From assembly GCA_031409855.1 (NCBI GenBank), contig JANNYA010000226.1, positions 7,968 through 71,967 of the forward strand: DNA of 64,000 bases. Reading direction: 5' to 3'. The notes under the pieces are model-generated. The model did no database searches. It was given only the letters and a program-made list of their open reading frames with translations, and had not been told where the DNA came from. Below, piece after piece: positions 34,695-44,800 of the stretch. This DNA comes from JANNYA01 sp031409855 (lineage in GTDB: Bacteria > Pseudomonadota > Gammaproteobacteria > Xanthomonadales > SZUA-5). Every line of letters begins with the position of its first letter. Positions within the stretch are counted from its first letter, which is position 1. Made by a program: the position numbers and the translations under genes.

Positions 34695-35576
34695 CTACTC
34701 ATCAGCCCCTGCATAAATTACACGCCGACTAACACCCGTCAGTTTCGCCGCCAACTTCGCTGCCTGACTTTTCGACATGGATTCGCTGAGGATGGCAAAA
34801 GTGCGCCGGGCTTGAACTTCGGCGTCACTTTTTTCCGGTGCGCCTTGAATGATCACAACAAATTCGCCGCGCTGCAGATTGCTGTCGCTGGCGATTTTCT
34901 CAGCAATGACGGATGCTGGGCCGGTAAACGCGTTTTCAAAGTGCTTGGTGATTTCTTTTACTACCGAAATGGCGCGATCCGCACCGAAAACCGCAACAAC
35001 ATCGGCCAACATCTCAGTAATTCGGTGCGTAGACTCATAAAACACTAGCGTCCGTGGTTCGTCTTGCAGCGCGGTCAATTTGTCGCGGCGGCCTTTATTA
35101 TTCGCAGGCAAAAAACCTTCAAAGCAAAAGCGCTCGCAGGGCAAGCCACAAATGCTCAACGCCGCAATCAGCGCACATGGGCCTGGCACCGCGCGGACGG
35201 TAAATCCAGCCGCGCGCGCAGCGGCAACTAAAATATAGCCTGGGTCACTGATGAGCGGGGTACCGGCGTCGCTAATCAACGCCAGCGTTTGCCCGGCTTC
35301 CAGTTTTTGCAATATCCCAGTGGTTTTATGGGTTTCGTTGTAGTCGTGCAAAGAACTTAGCTTGGCTTGGATACCGTAATGGCGCAAAAGCACATTAGAA
35401 GTACGAGTGTCCTCACACAAAATTTCATGTGCACTGCGCAAAACCTCCAGCGCACGCGGTGATATGTCATGCAAATGCCCGATCGGCGTGGCCACAATGT
35501 AGAGCGTGGGCGTGCCAGAAACGCTTTGCGCTGTATGATCCAGCGCAGTTTCACTAGATTGTTGAGTTGAGTTCAT
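34695..35576 (-). CDS. rsmI: 16S rRNA (cytidine(1402)-2'-O)-methyltransferase
   Basis: 293 residues with the tetrapyrrole-methylase-like fold of RsmI: TLYIVATPIGHLHDISPRAL (24-43), CEDTRTSNVLLRHYGI, and SDAGTPLISDPGY (102-114). It 2'-O-methylates C1402 in the ribosomal decoding centre. The N terminus has about 23 extra residues before the conserved strand. Its ATG (35574-35576) sits on the edge of the divergent lpoA gene, the same rsmI/lpoA/yraN arrangement found in many gammaproteobacteria. Confidence 0.96.
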   Translation of the reverse strand: MNSTQQSSETALDHTAQSVSGTPTLYIVATPIGHLHDISPRALEVLRSAHEILCEDTRTSNVLLRHYGIQAKLSSLHDYNETHKTTGILQKLEAGQTLALISDAGTPLISDPGYILVAAARAAGFTVRAVPGPCALIAALSICGLPCERFCFEGFLPANNKGRRDKLTALQDEPRTLVFYESTHRITEMLADVVAVFGADRAISVVKEITKHFENAFTGPASVIAEKIASDSNLQRGEFVVIIQGAPEKSDAEVQARRTFAILSESMSKSQAAKLAAKLTGVSRRVIYAGADE

Positions 35577-35619
35577 GCGGATAGTCCTAAATTCTAGCGG
35601 CCCGGTTTTGCGCGGCGCA

Positions 35620-37488
35620 ATGTTGATGGCAAAGAATGCGCGGGCAGTTACGCTTGCCGCGATGCTGCTAGTGGCGCTTGCGGGTTGTGGGAGTATGCCG
35701 CTACTCGGGCCATCTGTAGATGAGTCGGGTGCAAAAGTGTTGATGGATAACGGCCAATTTCGCGATGCGGCAGCCGCATATCAGCGTCTTGCACGAAAAA
35801 ATGGTGAGCAACGCGCGCGCTATCAATTGTTAAGCGCGGATGCCTGGCGTGAAGAAGGTGACTTTAATAGCGTGCAAACGGCGTTAAAAGCGATTGATCG
35901 CAATGGCCTGACGAGCAATCAATCGGTACAGTTTGACTTACTCGACGCGGAAATTTTATTGAGCCGTGGCGATGCACAGGGCGCACTGAATTTATTAGTC
36001 GCGGACCCGCAAAAATTGCCGCCAGAACTTGCTTCATCGTATTTCGAGCTGCGCGCGCAAGCGTTTGAAAAAAATTCCGATTTCGCCGACGCAGCGTCCG
36101 AGCGCGCGTCGTTGAACAGCCTGCTTGACCCGGTAGAACGTGCAGCGAATGAACATGATTTACGCGCGCTTTTGCAAAAACTTAAACTTGATGAGCGTCG
36201 GAATTTGATGCGAGCCACAGCGCGCACCAATCCCCTATTCCCTTTTTTGGCAGCACTCGGTGGCACTGCGCGTGAAGGCAGTGCAAGTTCCTATACAGAT
36301 TCGGTCACGGCGGCACCCGCCGCATCAAGAACCACCCGTTTGAGTGGTGCTGCGCGCGAGAACATCAGCAAAATCGCCCTACTTCTACCAAGTACCGGGC
36401 CAATTGCGCCTGCTGCGCGCGCAGTACAGGACGGTATTTTTGCCGCTTATTTTTCCGATACTTCGGAAACTCGCCCAGAATTGGCGATTATAGACAGCGG
36501 CCTGAGCGCAGCCAGCGGCAAAGCCGCCTATGACAAGGCGATAGCCGATGGCTTTGATCACGTGATTGGCCCCTTACAGCGTGATCAGGTCACCGCGATT
36601 TTTCAGTCCAATACAGCAATTTTGCCCACGCTTGCGTTGAACTTTGCCGACTCGCCTACCCTGCCACCGAAAGGCAGTCTGCAATTTGCGCTATTGCCAG
36701 AAGAGGAAGCCGTTGCCGCTGCCGAACATATGGCACAAAGAGGCTTAAAGCGTGTCGCGGTGCTGGTACCAGACGATGAATTCGGTCGCCGCTCGGCAGA
36801 AGCGTTTGAGGCGCGTTTCACTGCCTTAGGTGGCGAAATCGGTGAACGCGCGTTTTTTTCCATCACCGGCACAGATAAATCGGCCGCCATCCAGAGCGCC
36901 ATGGGCGTGACAGAAAGCCAGGCGCGCATCCAGCTCGTACGTGGCATCGTTGGCATCCCTTTTACTGCGCTAGCGGCGCGGCGATATGATCTAGAAGGCA
37001 TTTTCCTAGCGGCAAAACCACCGCAAGGACGTTTACTGTTGCCGCAATTGCGCGCGTTTGACGCCGAAGACTGGCCCATTGTTGCCACCAGCAATATCTA
37101 TGCGGGCAGCCCAAATACAGCATTAGATCGGGATTTAAACGGGCTAGAATTTTGCGATGCGCCGTGGGTATTGAACGCCAATGCCGGTGATGATGTGCCA
37201 ACGCGTGAAAGCATCCGCAGTTTGAATAGCACGGTGGGTGCTGGCGCACGCCTAGTCGCGTTCGGCATTGATGCGTATCGCACGCTGACGCACTTAAGTT
37301 GGCTCGAAAGCAATCCAGACACCGCCATTTCCGGCGCGACTGGCCTGTTGAGTGTCGATCAAAACGGCAGCGTGCGCCGCAAACCCAGCTGGGCGGTGAT
37401 GCGGGCAGGCATACCGGTGGTTATTGCTGCCGATGCAAATGCCGAAGACACGGCTGTCGTCTCGCCTGATCGGCGAGACTTAAACTAG
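35620..37488 (+). CDS. lpoA: LpoA-like lipoprotein activator of penicillin-binding protein
   Basis: 622 residues. A lipoprotein signal ends in VALAGC (lipid-modified Cys23). The N-terminal part is TPR-like (FRDAAAAYQRLARKNGEQ), and the C-terminal part, from about 245 (ISKIALLLPSTGPIAPAA), is a periplasmic-binding-protein-like fold, as in LppC/LpoA. Family role: outer-membrane lipoprotein that reaches through the periplasm to stimulate the bifunctional PBP1A. Both ATG 35620 and ATG 35626 give a proper signal peptide; ATG 35575 would overlap the divergent rsmI start and add a hydrophilic leader. Position between rsmI and yraN strongly supports the name. Confidence 0.9.
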   Translation: MLMAKNARAVTLAAMLLVALAGCGSMPLLGPSVDESGAKVLMDNGQFRDAAAAYQRLARKNGEQRARYQLLSADAWREEGDFNSVQTALKAIDRNGLTSNQSVQFDLLDAEILLSRGDAQGALNLLVADPQKLPPELASSYFELRAQAFEKNSDFADAASERASLNSLLDPVERAANEHDLRALLQKLKLDERRNLMRATARTNPLFPFLAALGGTAREGSASSYTDSVTAAPAASRTTRLSGAARENISKIALLLPSTGPIAPAARAVQDGIFAAYFSDTSETRPELAIIDSGLSAASGKAAYDKAIADGFDHVIGPLQRDQVTAIFQSNTAILPTLALNFADSPTLPPKGSLQFALLPEEEAVAAAEHMAQRGLKRVAVLVPDDEFGRRSAEAFEARFTALGGEIGERAFFSITGTDKSAAIQSAMGVTESQARIQLVRGIVGIPFTALAARRYDLEGIFLAAKPPQGRLLLPQLRAFDAEDWPIVATSNIYAGSPNTALDRDLNGLEFCDAPWVLNANAGDDVPTRESIRSLNSTVGAGARLVAFGIDAYRTLTHLSWLESNPDTAISGATGLLSVDQNGSVRRKPSWAVMRAGIPVVIAADANAEDTAVVSPDRRDLN

Positions 37489-37489
37489 C

Positions 37490-37852
37490 GTGCATAACAC
37501 GCGCGATATCGGTCAGGCGCATGAAAGTCGGGCGTTAGCGCATTTGCAAAACGCTGGCTTGAGCCTGGTTGTGCGTAACTACACAGCAAAAGTGGGCGAA
37601 ATTGATTTAATCATGGCGCAACAAGAAACCCTGGTGTTCGTGGAAGTGCGCTTTCGCTCGGCCGGTAGTTTCGTTGATGGCTTAAGCACCGTTGGTGACA
37701 GCAAACGCAAGCGTTTTATTAAAGCCGTCAAATACTATTTACTGACGCATCCGAAAGACGCGCAACGGGTGCTGCGTTTCGATGTAATGAGTATGAGCAT
37801 GCAAGATATCGACTGGCATCAAAACGCATTTGATGCGGGTAGCGGCTGGTAG
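37490..37852 (+). CDS. yraN: YraN (UPF0102) nuclease-fold protein
   Basis: 120 residues starting at GTG 37490, one base after the lpoA stop. The restriction-endonuclease-like core is seen as GEIDLIM (Asp39) and VFVEVRFRS (Glu52). Family knowledge: UPF0102 proteins adopt a Holliday-resolvase-like fold, but activity is largely unproven. The order lpoA-yraN is conserved in gammaproteobacteria. Translation is probably coupled to lpoA. Confidence 0.92.
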   Translation: MHNTRDIGQAHESRALAHLQNAGLSLVVRNYTAKVGEIDLIMAQQETLVFVEVRFRSAGSFVDGLSTVGDSKRKRFIKAVKYYLLTHPKDAQRVLRFDVMSMSMQDIDWHQNAFDAGSGW

Positions 37853-37859
37853 CCAAGCT

Positions 37860-38789
37860 ATGCTGCAGTCCACGATGTCGGCGATGCGCGCACGCTTCAA
37901 ACTCTATCGGATAATTCGCGACTATTTCGCGCAGCGCGGTGTGTCGGAAGTTGAAACGCCAATCCTAGCCAGCAGTGGCAATACCGATCCGGCGATTGAT
38001 AGCTTTATAACGTTTGATGCGCACGAGCAAGCGCACTGGCTGCGCACCTCGCCCGAATTTTTTCATAAGCGCCTGCTCAGTGCCGGCTCGGGGGATATTT
38101 TTGAGATTGCCAAGGTATTTCGGCGTGGCGAAGTGTCCACGCGCCATCGCCAAGAATTCAGCATGCTGGAATTTTACCGGCTTGGCATGGATGAGTTTGC
38201 CCTAATCGATGATTTAACCCGCCTTATTTCGGCGGTTTTTAGCGGCTTTGGCCGAACGCCACCCGCGTGTGAACGATTGAGCTATTGCACTTGGTTCGAG
38301 CGTGACGCAGGTTTCCAGCCACTCGCCATTGCCATGGAGCCGCTGCGCGCGCGCATTGCGGAGCTTGGTGTGATTAAGCCTGCAGGCGTGGAATTCAACC
38401 GCGACGATTGCCTAGATTTGATCCGCACACACCAGCTTGAAGCGCTGCTGCCCGCCGATCAATTGAGCTTTATCTATGACTTCCCAGCCAGCCAGGCCGC
38501 ACTCGCACAGCTCAACACCGATGGCAAAACTGCACGCCGCTTCGAGCTATTCGTCGGCGGATTTGAGCTTGCGAATGGCTATTTTGAATTGACCGATGCC
38601 GCCGAGCAAACTCAACGCTTTAGCCGCGATTGCGCGCTGCGTGCGGAGCGCGGCATGCCGGCGGTGAAAATGGATCAGGATTTGCTTGAATCATTAAACA
38701 GTGGCTTACCAAGCTGTGCGGGCGTTGCTGTTGGGCTAGACCGGCTGTTGATGGTTTTGCTGGGCGTGCGCGACATCAACCAAGTTTGA
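37860..38789 (+). CDS. epmA: Elongation factor P--(R)-beta-lysine ligase
   Basis: 309 residues resembling the catalytic core of class II lysyl-tRNA synthetase without the anticodon-binding domain, as in EpmA (GenX/PoxA). Class II motifs are visible: VSEVETPILASSGNTDP (motif 1 area), RTSPEFFHKRLL and FEIAKVFRRGEVSTRH with EFSMLEFYR (motif 2), and GVAVGLDRLLMVLLG (motif 3). The enzyme attaches beta-lysine to EF-P, relieving ribosome stalling at polyproline. ATG 37860 is chosen; 37875 is also possible and an upstream start at 37830 would overlap yraN. The EpmB and EF-P genes are not in this window. Confidence 0.93.
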   Translation: MLQSTMSAMRARFKLYRIIRDYFAQRGVSEVETPILASSGNTDPAIDSFITFDAHEQAHWLRTSPEFFHKRLLSAGSGDIFEIAKVFRRGEVSTRHRQEFSMLEFYRLGMDEFALIDDLTRLISAVFSGFGRTPPACERLSYCTWFERDAGFQPLAIAMEPLRARIAELGVIKPAGVEFNRDDCLDLIRTHQLEALLPADQLSFIYDFPASQAALAQLNTDGKTARRFELFVGGFELANGYFELTDAAEQTQRFSRDCALRAERGMPAVKMDQDLLESLNSGLPSCAGVAVGLDRLLMVLLGVRDINQV

Positions 38790-38848
38790 TTACTTGATCG
38801 TGTCGCACCAAAGGTGGCCCCAAGTTTCTGAAGCCGAAGAAGCTCTAG

Positions 38849-41755
38849 CTACTCAAAGCCGTTCTTTAGCAGTGCGTCACGGAAATAAGCTGGCCCGCCG
38901 CGAAATAGAATGCCACTGGTGCCAGAGCGATAGCTTCCTAACTGCCCGGCGTTGATGGTCAAACGCCAACGTTCGCTATCTAGGCGCTGTGCACCAGCAA
39001 ACGTGTACCAATCAAGCGTGCTGTCATTGCCAGGGGTCGTCGGGCCGTAGTTGCGCCAAGTCCAATCTGCGGGATTGGTGAAAAAGCCATCATGAAAGCG
39101 CACCACGACATCGGTACGGGCGCATCCTGGCAGCTCAAAACTGATGATCCCGCGATCAGAGGTGTCGTAGTTTTCGCCCAGCGGGCCGATGTCTTCTGGA
39201 TAAATACGCGAATCAATGCCGTATACATCAACAAACTGATCGCAGCTGGCACCGCCGCGCAGCAACACATTTTCGCCGGTGGTCGAGGTGTGATTGGAAC
39301 GACCGAGCGCATTTTCCGTGGCGCGCGCGGGTGCATCCGCCGACAAACCCTGGGTGCGAATCAGAAAGCCGGTGACGAATCGCTGCGTGCTGTCCAAAAT
39401 GCCGTCACTGTTGCTATCGCCCGCATTTGGGCCGGCGTTTTCCACCGTGTCCAGCGAGCCATCATTGTCCGTGTCGGGCAGTTGTTCAAACTCGTACACA
39501 CCGGCGTTGGTGCCGGCACGAATGACCGCTCCAGGCCCATCTTGCAGGGCAAACACCGCATCTGCTGGCAATCCGGTACTGATCGAACGCCAAATACCGC
39601 CGCCATTGGTGGTGCGAAAGACACCACCGGGGTTGGAATAGGTGCCGGTGCCTGCAGCAACTAAAGTGTCGGGAAGCGAACTATCCACCGCAAGCGAAGT
39701 GATTGAGGCGCCCAACAGACCATTGCTGACATTAGTCCAGTTCGCACCGGCGTCCGTGCTTTTATAAACGCCGTTGAGGGGTGAGCCATCAATAATACCG
39801 GTACCGGTTGCGGCATAAATAGTGTTCGAGTTCGCCATGACCAAGGCGTAAACATTCACGGTGCTTCCGGCAAATGGGCCGCTCGTAAAGGTGGGTAAGC
39901 CGTTACTCGAATGCGTCCAATTTGTGCCACGGTTGCTGCTTTTGAAGACGCCGTTCAAATGCACGGTAGGTGTCCCCGTGCCGGAGCCGGAAAGATTGGT
40001 GGCCAGATACAGCGTTTGCGTCGCGAATACATGGGTCGTCAAAACTTTTCCCTGCAGCCTGGCATTGCTGGCAGCCGGGGATTGCGGCAAGCCAACATTC
40101 GCCAGGGCGAAGCGCGCCCCTGCATCCGTCGATTTGTAGACGATCAGCGCATTGCCCGCAGTGACGCCGCCGCCGTTTCCCGTGTTGACGAGATACACCG
40201 TTTCCAAAGTGTTGCCAGTAGCGCACGCCCCAATGATTGGCGGTGCAGCGCAGGACCTTGGGTCTAATTTGACATCGCTGACGATGCCCATTGGTGACAC
40301 TGAGCCGACCATCGCTGGCAGGCCGCTGTCCAAAATACTCCAGCTAGATCCGCCATTCACGGATTTGTAGACGCCTTGGTTACCCGTCATCAGTCGCGAT
40401 TCGGAAAAACCGACGGCGTAAAGAGTCTGGCCAGTCAGCGGGGTGGTAAAATCCACGGCAATCGCACGTATCAAACCAGCGCGGACGCTGCTTAAGTTGA
40501 GCTCACTCCAGCTTGAGCCAGCGTTGGTCGATTTGAAAACACCGTGGCTTTGCGCGGAACTGTCTGATTGCGCAGCGTAGAGCGTGGTGGACGTGGGGCT
40601 AGCGCTTGCGATTGCATAAACGCCCACCGAATTAAAGCCGGCGTTGATCGGCGTGAATGAAACGCCATTGTTGGTTGATTTAAACAAACCCGAAGCCTGC
40701 GAGGCCGAATACAGCACGTTGCTGCCGGGGTAGCCATTGTCACCGCTGATATCGGACATTTGCGGCTGTGTATTGGTGGGGCCCAACACCGAGGTAAAAG
40801 TAACGCCTGAATTGCTGGAGCGATCCACGACGCTGACAAAACCATCGGTTGGATTATCGGTTTGCAATTGCAGAATACTGGTCGAGCTGACTGGGGAGAT
40901 CCAGTTCACCGCGACTAGATTGCTGGTCAGCCAATTGGCACCAAAATCATTGCTGAAAAAACCGAGCGTTCCACCGCTTGCACGCAGGCTTGCGTAAAGT
41001 TTGCCCGCAGGGCTTGCCGAGATAGGCGCGAACTGCAGCGAAAAGACAGCAGACGCGGTACTGGGCGCGGTAAAGCTTGGACTAAAGTTCAGGCCATTGT
41101 TGCTGCTGCGATAAAACTGCACCGGCGCGGGCGCGGAACTGATGAGCGCCATATCGTTCGCTAGCCACGCCACTTTGGAAACCGTTGCGGTGCCCGGATA
41201 GCCACTGAATGCTGTGGGGAAGCTAAACGTGGAGCCGCCGTTTCGGCTAATCGCTAAACTCGCATTGCCGGTCGTGCTGGACAAAATCGCAACACCCACG
41301 ACACCGGTGCTTTGCACGGTGACGGCGATATCCCGCACCGATGTGGCACCCGATGGCAAAGTGAAACGCGTGCGAGCCCAGCGATCGCCGCGGTTGGAAC
41401 TGACAAACACTTGATTGATTGGATCAGGGCTGCTGCGCCTAATGTTTAATGCAAGCACATCGCCGTTGTTTGGTGCGAGCGTAAAAAAGCCAGTCCAGCG
41501 AACCCCAGCAGGCAAACCAGCCTCAATGCGTTTCCAACTTAGGCCTGCGTTGTCCGAGCGAAACATGCCGCTTTGGCCCAAGGCATAAACCACATTGTTA
41601 TTGCTCGGGTGCACCAAAATTTGCGCGGAAACGCCGCCGAAAGGACCGTTTCCTGTCCAAACGCCAGCGCCAGCATTGGCCCGCTCGACGGGAAAAATCA
41701 GCAACAGTGCCAAAACTAACGAAACCAGATAGGCGCGAAACATGGTGAACTCCAA
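38849..41755 (-). CDS. Secreted BNR/Asp-box repeat protein with C-terminal GFE tail
   Basis: 968 residues. After a signal peptide (VSLVLALLLIFPVERANA), the protein is a series of sialidase-like Asp-box (BNR/Ycf48/VPS10-like) blades, for example FRSDNAGLSWKRI, YKSVNGGSSWSIL and YKSTDAGANWTNV. About residue 775 onward has an Asp/Asn-rich TDNDGSLDTVENAGPNAGDS segment (thrombospondin-type-3/calcium-like), followed by a beta domain with a Cys pair (CDQFVDVY, LPGCARTDV). It ends in RDALLKNGFE. No catalytic residues for sialidase were identified, so a binding or structural propeller is more likely. The final GFE tail may be a sorting signal; a similar tail recurs at 59849 and within the giant protein. 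Confidence 0.8.
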   Translation of the reverse strand: MEFTMFRAYLVSLVLALLLIFPVERANAGAGVWTGNGPFGGVSAQILVHPSNNNVVYALGQSGMFRSDNAGLSWKRIEAGLPAGVRWTGFFTLAPNNGDVLALNIRRSSPDPINQVFVSSNRGDRWARTRFTLPSGATSVRDIAVTVQSTGVVGVAILSSTTGNASLAISRNGGSTFSFPTAFSGYPGTATVSKVAWLANDMALISSAPAPVQFYRSSNNGLNFSPSFTAPSTASAVFSLQFAPISASPAGKLYASLRASGGTLGFFSNDFGANWLTSNLVAVNWISPVSSTSILQLQTDNPTDGFVSVVDRSSNSGVTFTSVLGPTNTQPQMSDISGDNGYPGSNVLYSASQASGLFKSTNNGVSFTPINAGFNSVGVYAIASASPTSTTLYAAQSDSSAQSHGVFKSTNAGSSWSELNLSSVRAGLIRAIAVDFTTPLTGQTLYAVGFSESRLMTGNQGVYKSVNGGSSWSILDSGLPAMVGSVSPMGIVSDVKLDPRSCAAPPIIGACATGNTLETVYLVNTGNGGGVTAGNALIVYKSTDAGARFALANVGLPQSPAASNARLQGKVLTTHVFATQTLYLATNLSGSGTGTPTVHLNGVFKSSNRGTNWTHSSNGLPTFTSGPFAGSTVNVYALVMANSNTIYAATGTGIIDGSPLNGVYKSTDAGANWTNVSNGLLGASITSLAVDSSLPDTLVAAGTGTYSNPGGVFRTTNGGGIWRSISTGLPADAVFALQDGPGAVIRAGTNAGVYEFEQLPDTDNDGSLDTVENAGPNAGDSNSDGILDSTQRFVTGFLIRTQGLSADAPARATENALGRSNHTSTTGENVLLRGGASCDQFVDVYGIDSRIYPEDIGPLGENYDTSDRGIISFELPGCARTDVVVRFHDGFFTNPADWTWRNYGPTTPGNDSTLDWYTFAGAQRLDSERWRLTINAGQLGSYRSGTSGILFRGGPAYFRDALLKNGFE

Positions 41756-41874
41756 TTTTCAGCCGATTCTGCGAAGCCTAAACCTGCTCGCACAACTAAA
41801 GCTAAGGACAATTGCGCAAGTGTAGAGCACCGCTTGGTTCCGCTATACCTGAAAACTGGGGTCATTTAGGCGCG

Positions 41875-44800
41875 CTAGCGCGGTGCGGTTTGCCGTAAAC
41901 GTTGCTGCAGCTCCGTTAGCAGTTCCCGCGCACGGGCGAGATCTTTTGCGGGCTCAAGCAATGTCTGCGCCTGTGCAAGCAATGCGCGTTTTTGCGCCGC
42001 ATCACTTGCCAGATCAGCGGCAAGCATACGCAGCGCTGCGCGTTCCGTGCGCAAGCGCAAATCGCGCGCATCGGCGGTGGCAATCACACTTTCGCCAAAT
42101 TCCAGCCAACGTTGGCTTTCGGCTCGATCATTTAACCTTAAATTGACTTCTGCCAAGCGCGCCGCAGCAGCAGCAAGCGAGGGATGGCGCTCGCCGACGC
42201 GCGTTTGGGCAAATGCCAGCGCTTGCGCCAGGGTGGTACGTGCCGCCGCTAGCTCCGTGTCGCTGTGCGCGTTGAGCAGCGCCAGCCGCCCTAGCCCAAG
42301 TAACGCGCCCGATTGCTGTGGGCTGTCGACGCCAAACATGGCCTTTTGTGCTGCCCAAGCCGATTGATAAAGCCGCTCGGCACGCGGCAAATCGCGTTCC
42401 AGCATTGCACACGCAGCGCGATTTGTCGCCAACGAGGCAAACAAAGGATGCGGTTGGGTGGCATCGAGCAGCTTGCGCAAAATGACTTCGGCGGCGTCAT
42501 AGTGCGTGCGCGCGGCGCTAAATTGCCCTAGATCGCGCTCAACGTTGCCAAGATTCATCTGGGCGATGGCGAGTTCGGTGTGCAGCGGACCAAGCAGCTT
42601 TTGTCGCTTCTCTAATACCGCTAAAAAATGCAGGCGCGCGTCTTTGGCACGCCCCATTTGTAGCAGCGCAAAACCCAAGTTATTGTGTGCGGTAACAATA
42701 TCGACTTCGCTGGCGCCGTTTTGCCGCAGCGCCAGAGTTTGCTCAAGTAATGGTGCGGCTTCGGCGTAGCGATTTTGGTCGTTATAAATGCTGGCAATAA
42801 TGTTCATGGTTACCGCCCGTGCAAGCGGCGCCGCACGATTTTCTGCCTGCATCGCACGCACGCGTTCCAACACCGCAAGCGCTTCCTCAGGGCGCGCTAA
42901 ATCGGCCAATATCCGCCCGCGCTCCAGCCCAAGTTCGCTGACTAGCTCCGCTTGAGTGCGATCCTGCTGCAAAATGCCGAGCGCTTTTTGTGCCTGATCC
43001 AGTGCGGCAAGTGAACGCTCAAGCTTACCCAGTGAGCGCAGGCTTTGGCTCATCTGCAACAGCAGCTTCGCTTGAACTGCAGGCGTTTCTGAAAGCAGCG
43101 CGGCTTTGTCAATGCCTAGCTCTAAAACTTCCTTCACCGTCGGGTCGCGGCCTTTGGCTTGGTTTGGATCTGCGGTGGCAAATAGGCTGCGCCAAAATTC
43201 GCTCAGCGCATTCGCGCTGCGCGCTTCGACATTGGCCCGATCCGTTTGCACCTGCAGCGCTTTTCCGCGCTCGTTCAAGCGCGCGGTTTGCCACACAGCA
43301 ACCGCAAGAATCAATGACAGCAAGGCGGCAATCCAGCGCAAACGGCGCTTGCTGCGGGAATCCGCATCGGCACGCTCAAGCGCGGCGCGAGCGATCTTGC
43401 GCTCCTGCTCGGCCAAGGCTTGGGCTTGCATTAGTTCGCGCTCATTTCGCTCGCGCGCCATTTCTGCAGCAGCCTGCTCGTGCGCAAAGCTTGCGTCCAA
43501 AAATTGTGTCTCAGGCTCGGTCAAACGTACCAAGCCACGCTCCCGTACCGGCAGATACTGTGCCAGCCGCGCACTGCTCGCTAAAAATCCAGCCGCGTCT
43601 TTGCCCTCAGCAGGTGCTTCTTGCCACTGCTTGGTCGCCTCGGCTAGCTGGCGTTGAAGGCGCAAATCCGCACGTGAGCCGGCCAGCCAATCTTGCAGCA
43701 GCGGCCAACTGCGCAGCAGCGCCTCGTGCGCTACTTCTACAGTCGCTAGCCTTTCGCCCTGGAATTCATTGGCGATCAGCGCACTGGCCTGATCGCGATC
43801 ATGGCTCAGCAAACGCGCGTCGGAGTAAGCATTGATCGCTTTCTGTAGCGGCGTGGGGTCGGTGAACAGGGCATTGAGTTCATGCAAAAAAGCGCGTCTG
43901 CGGGTGTCTTCACGGCCTTCGCCAAGCGTGGTCAAACGCAGAAAAAGCTGTTGCGTGGCCAACTGCGCCGGTGCATCTAAAGCTTCAAACGTCGATTGCG
44001 CACGATTTGCCAGCGCGCCGCGAATGCCGCCCATTTGGCGAAACGCGCTGAGCGTCAGCTCGAACCCAGCTCGGCGGCGAAAAAGCTCCGCGAGCGAGTA
44101 CTGCAGCATCGGCAAAGCGCTCGCTTGCCCGCCCATGTCGGCCAAAATTGCCGCGACTAACCCTGGCTCAAAAACTAAGCCTGCACGTTTGGCGGGTCCA
44201 ACGATCGCGCGCTCCAGCTCCTCCATCGTCATCGCCGGAATCATTTCGGTACGCGCGCGCAACAACTCGGCTAAGTCCACATGCTGGAGCGGGCGATCAA
44301 GAAAATCTGCGCGCAGGGTAAACACCGCGCGCAGCCTAGAATACGGCTCCAGCAGCGCGTTACAAAGCTGGGCAATAAAAAGTTCACGTTCACTGGTGTC
44401 TGTGCACAGCGTGAAAAGCTCTTCAAATTGATCAATCACCAACAGCAGCTCAGTTCCCGGTGCCAGGCTGCGATCTATCGCGCGGGAAAAACCGGTGCGT
44501 TCTTGCATCAAGGCATCAAGCCCATCGGGCGCGATCGAGGCCACCCGCAGCAGGGCCGCCTGCAGCGCCTGCAAAGGCTGTGCGCCGGGCATGAAGGTGC
44601 TAATCAACCACCGATCCGCACCTTTGATCTGACCCGCACGCAGTGCCGGGATTAAGCCCGCGCGAACCACCGATGACTTTCCGCTGCCCGAGGCGCCGAC
44701 GACAAAAAGCGCACGCGAAAGCCCCTGGGCGCGCGCCTCGACACTTTCGCGCAGGCGATCCAACAAGCACTCAATCATCGCTTCGCGGCCGAAAAATTGC

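Noticed and set aside
42990..43835. Long plus-strand frames opposite the kinase-nSTAND gene
   Set aside because: Codon-bias shadows of the 1427-residue protein, which has intact motifs in the same interval.
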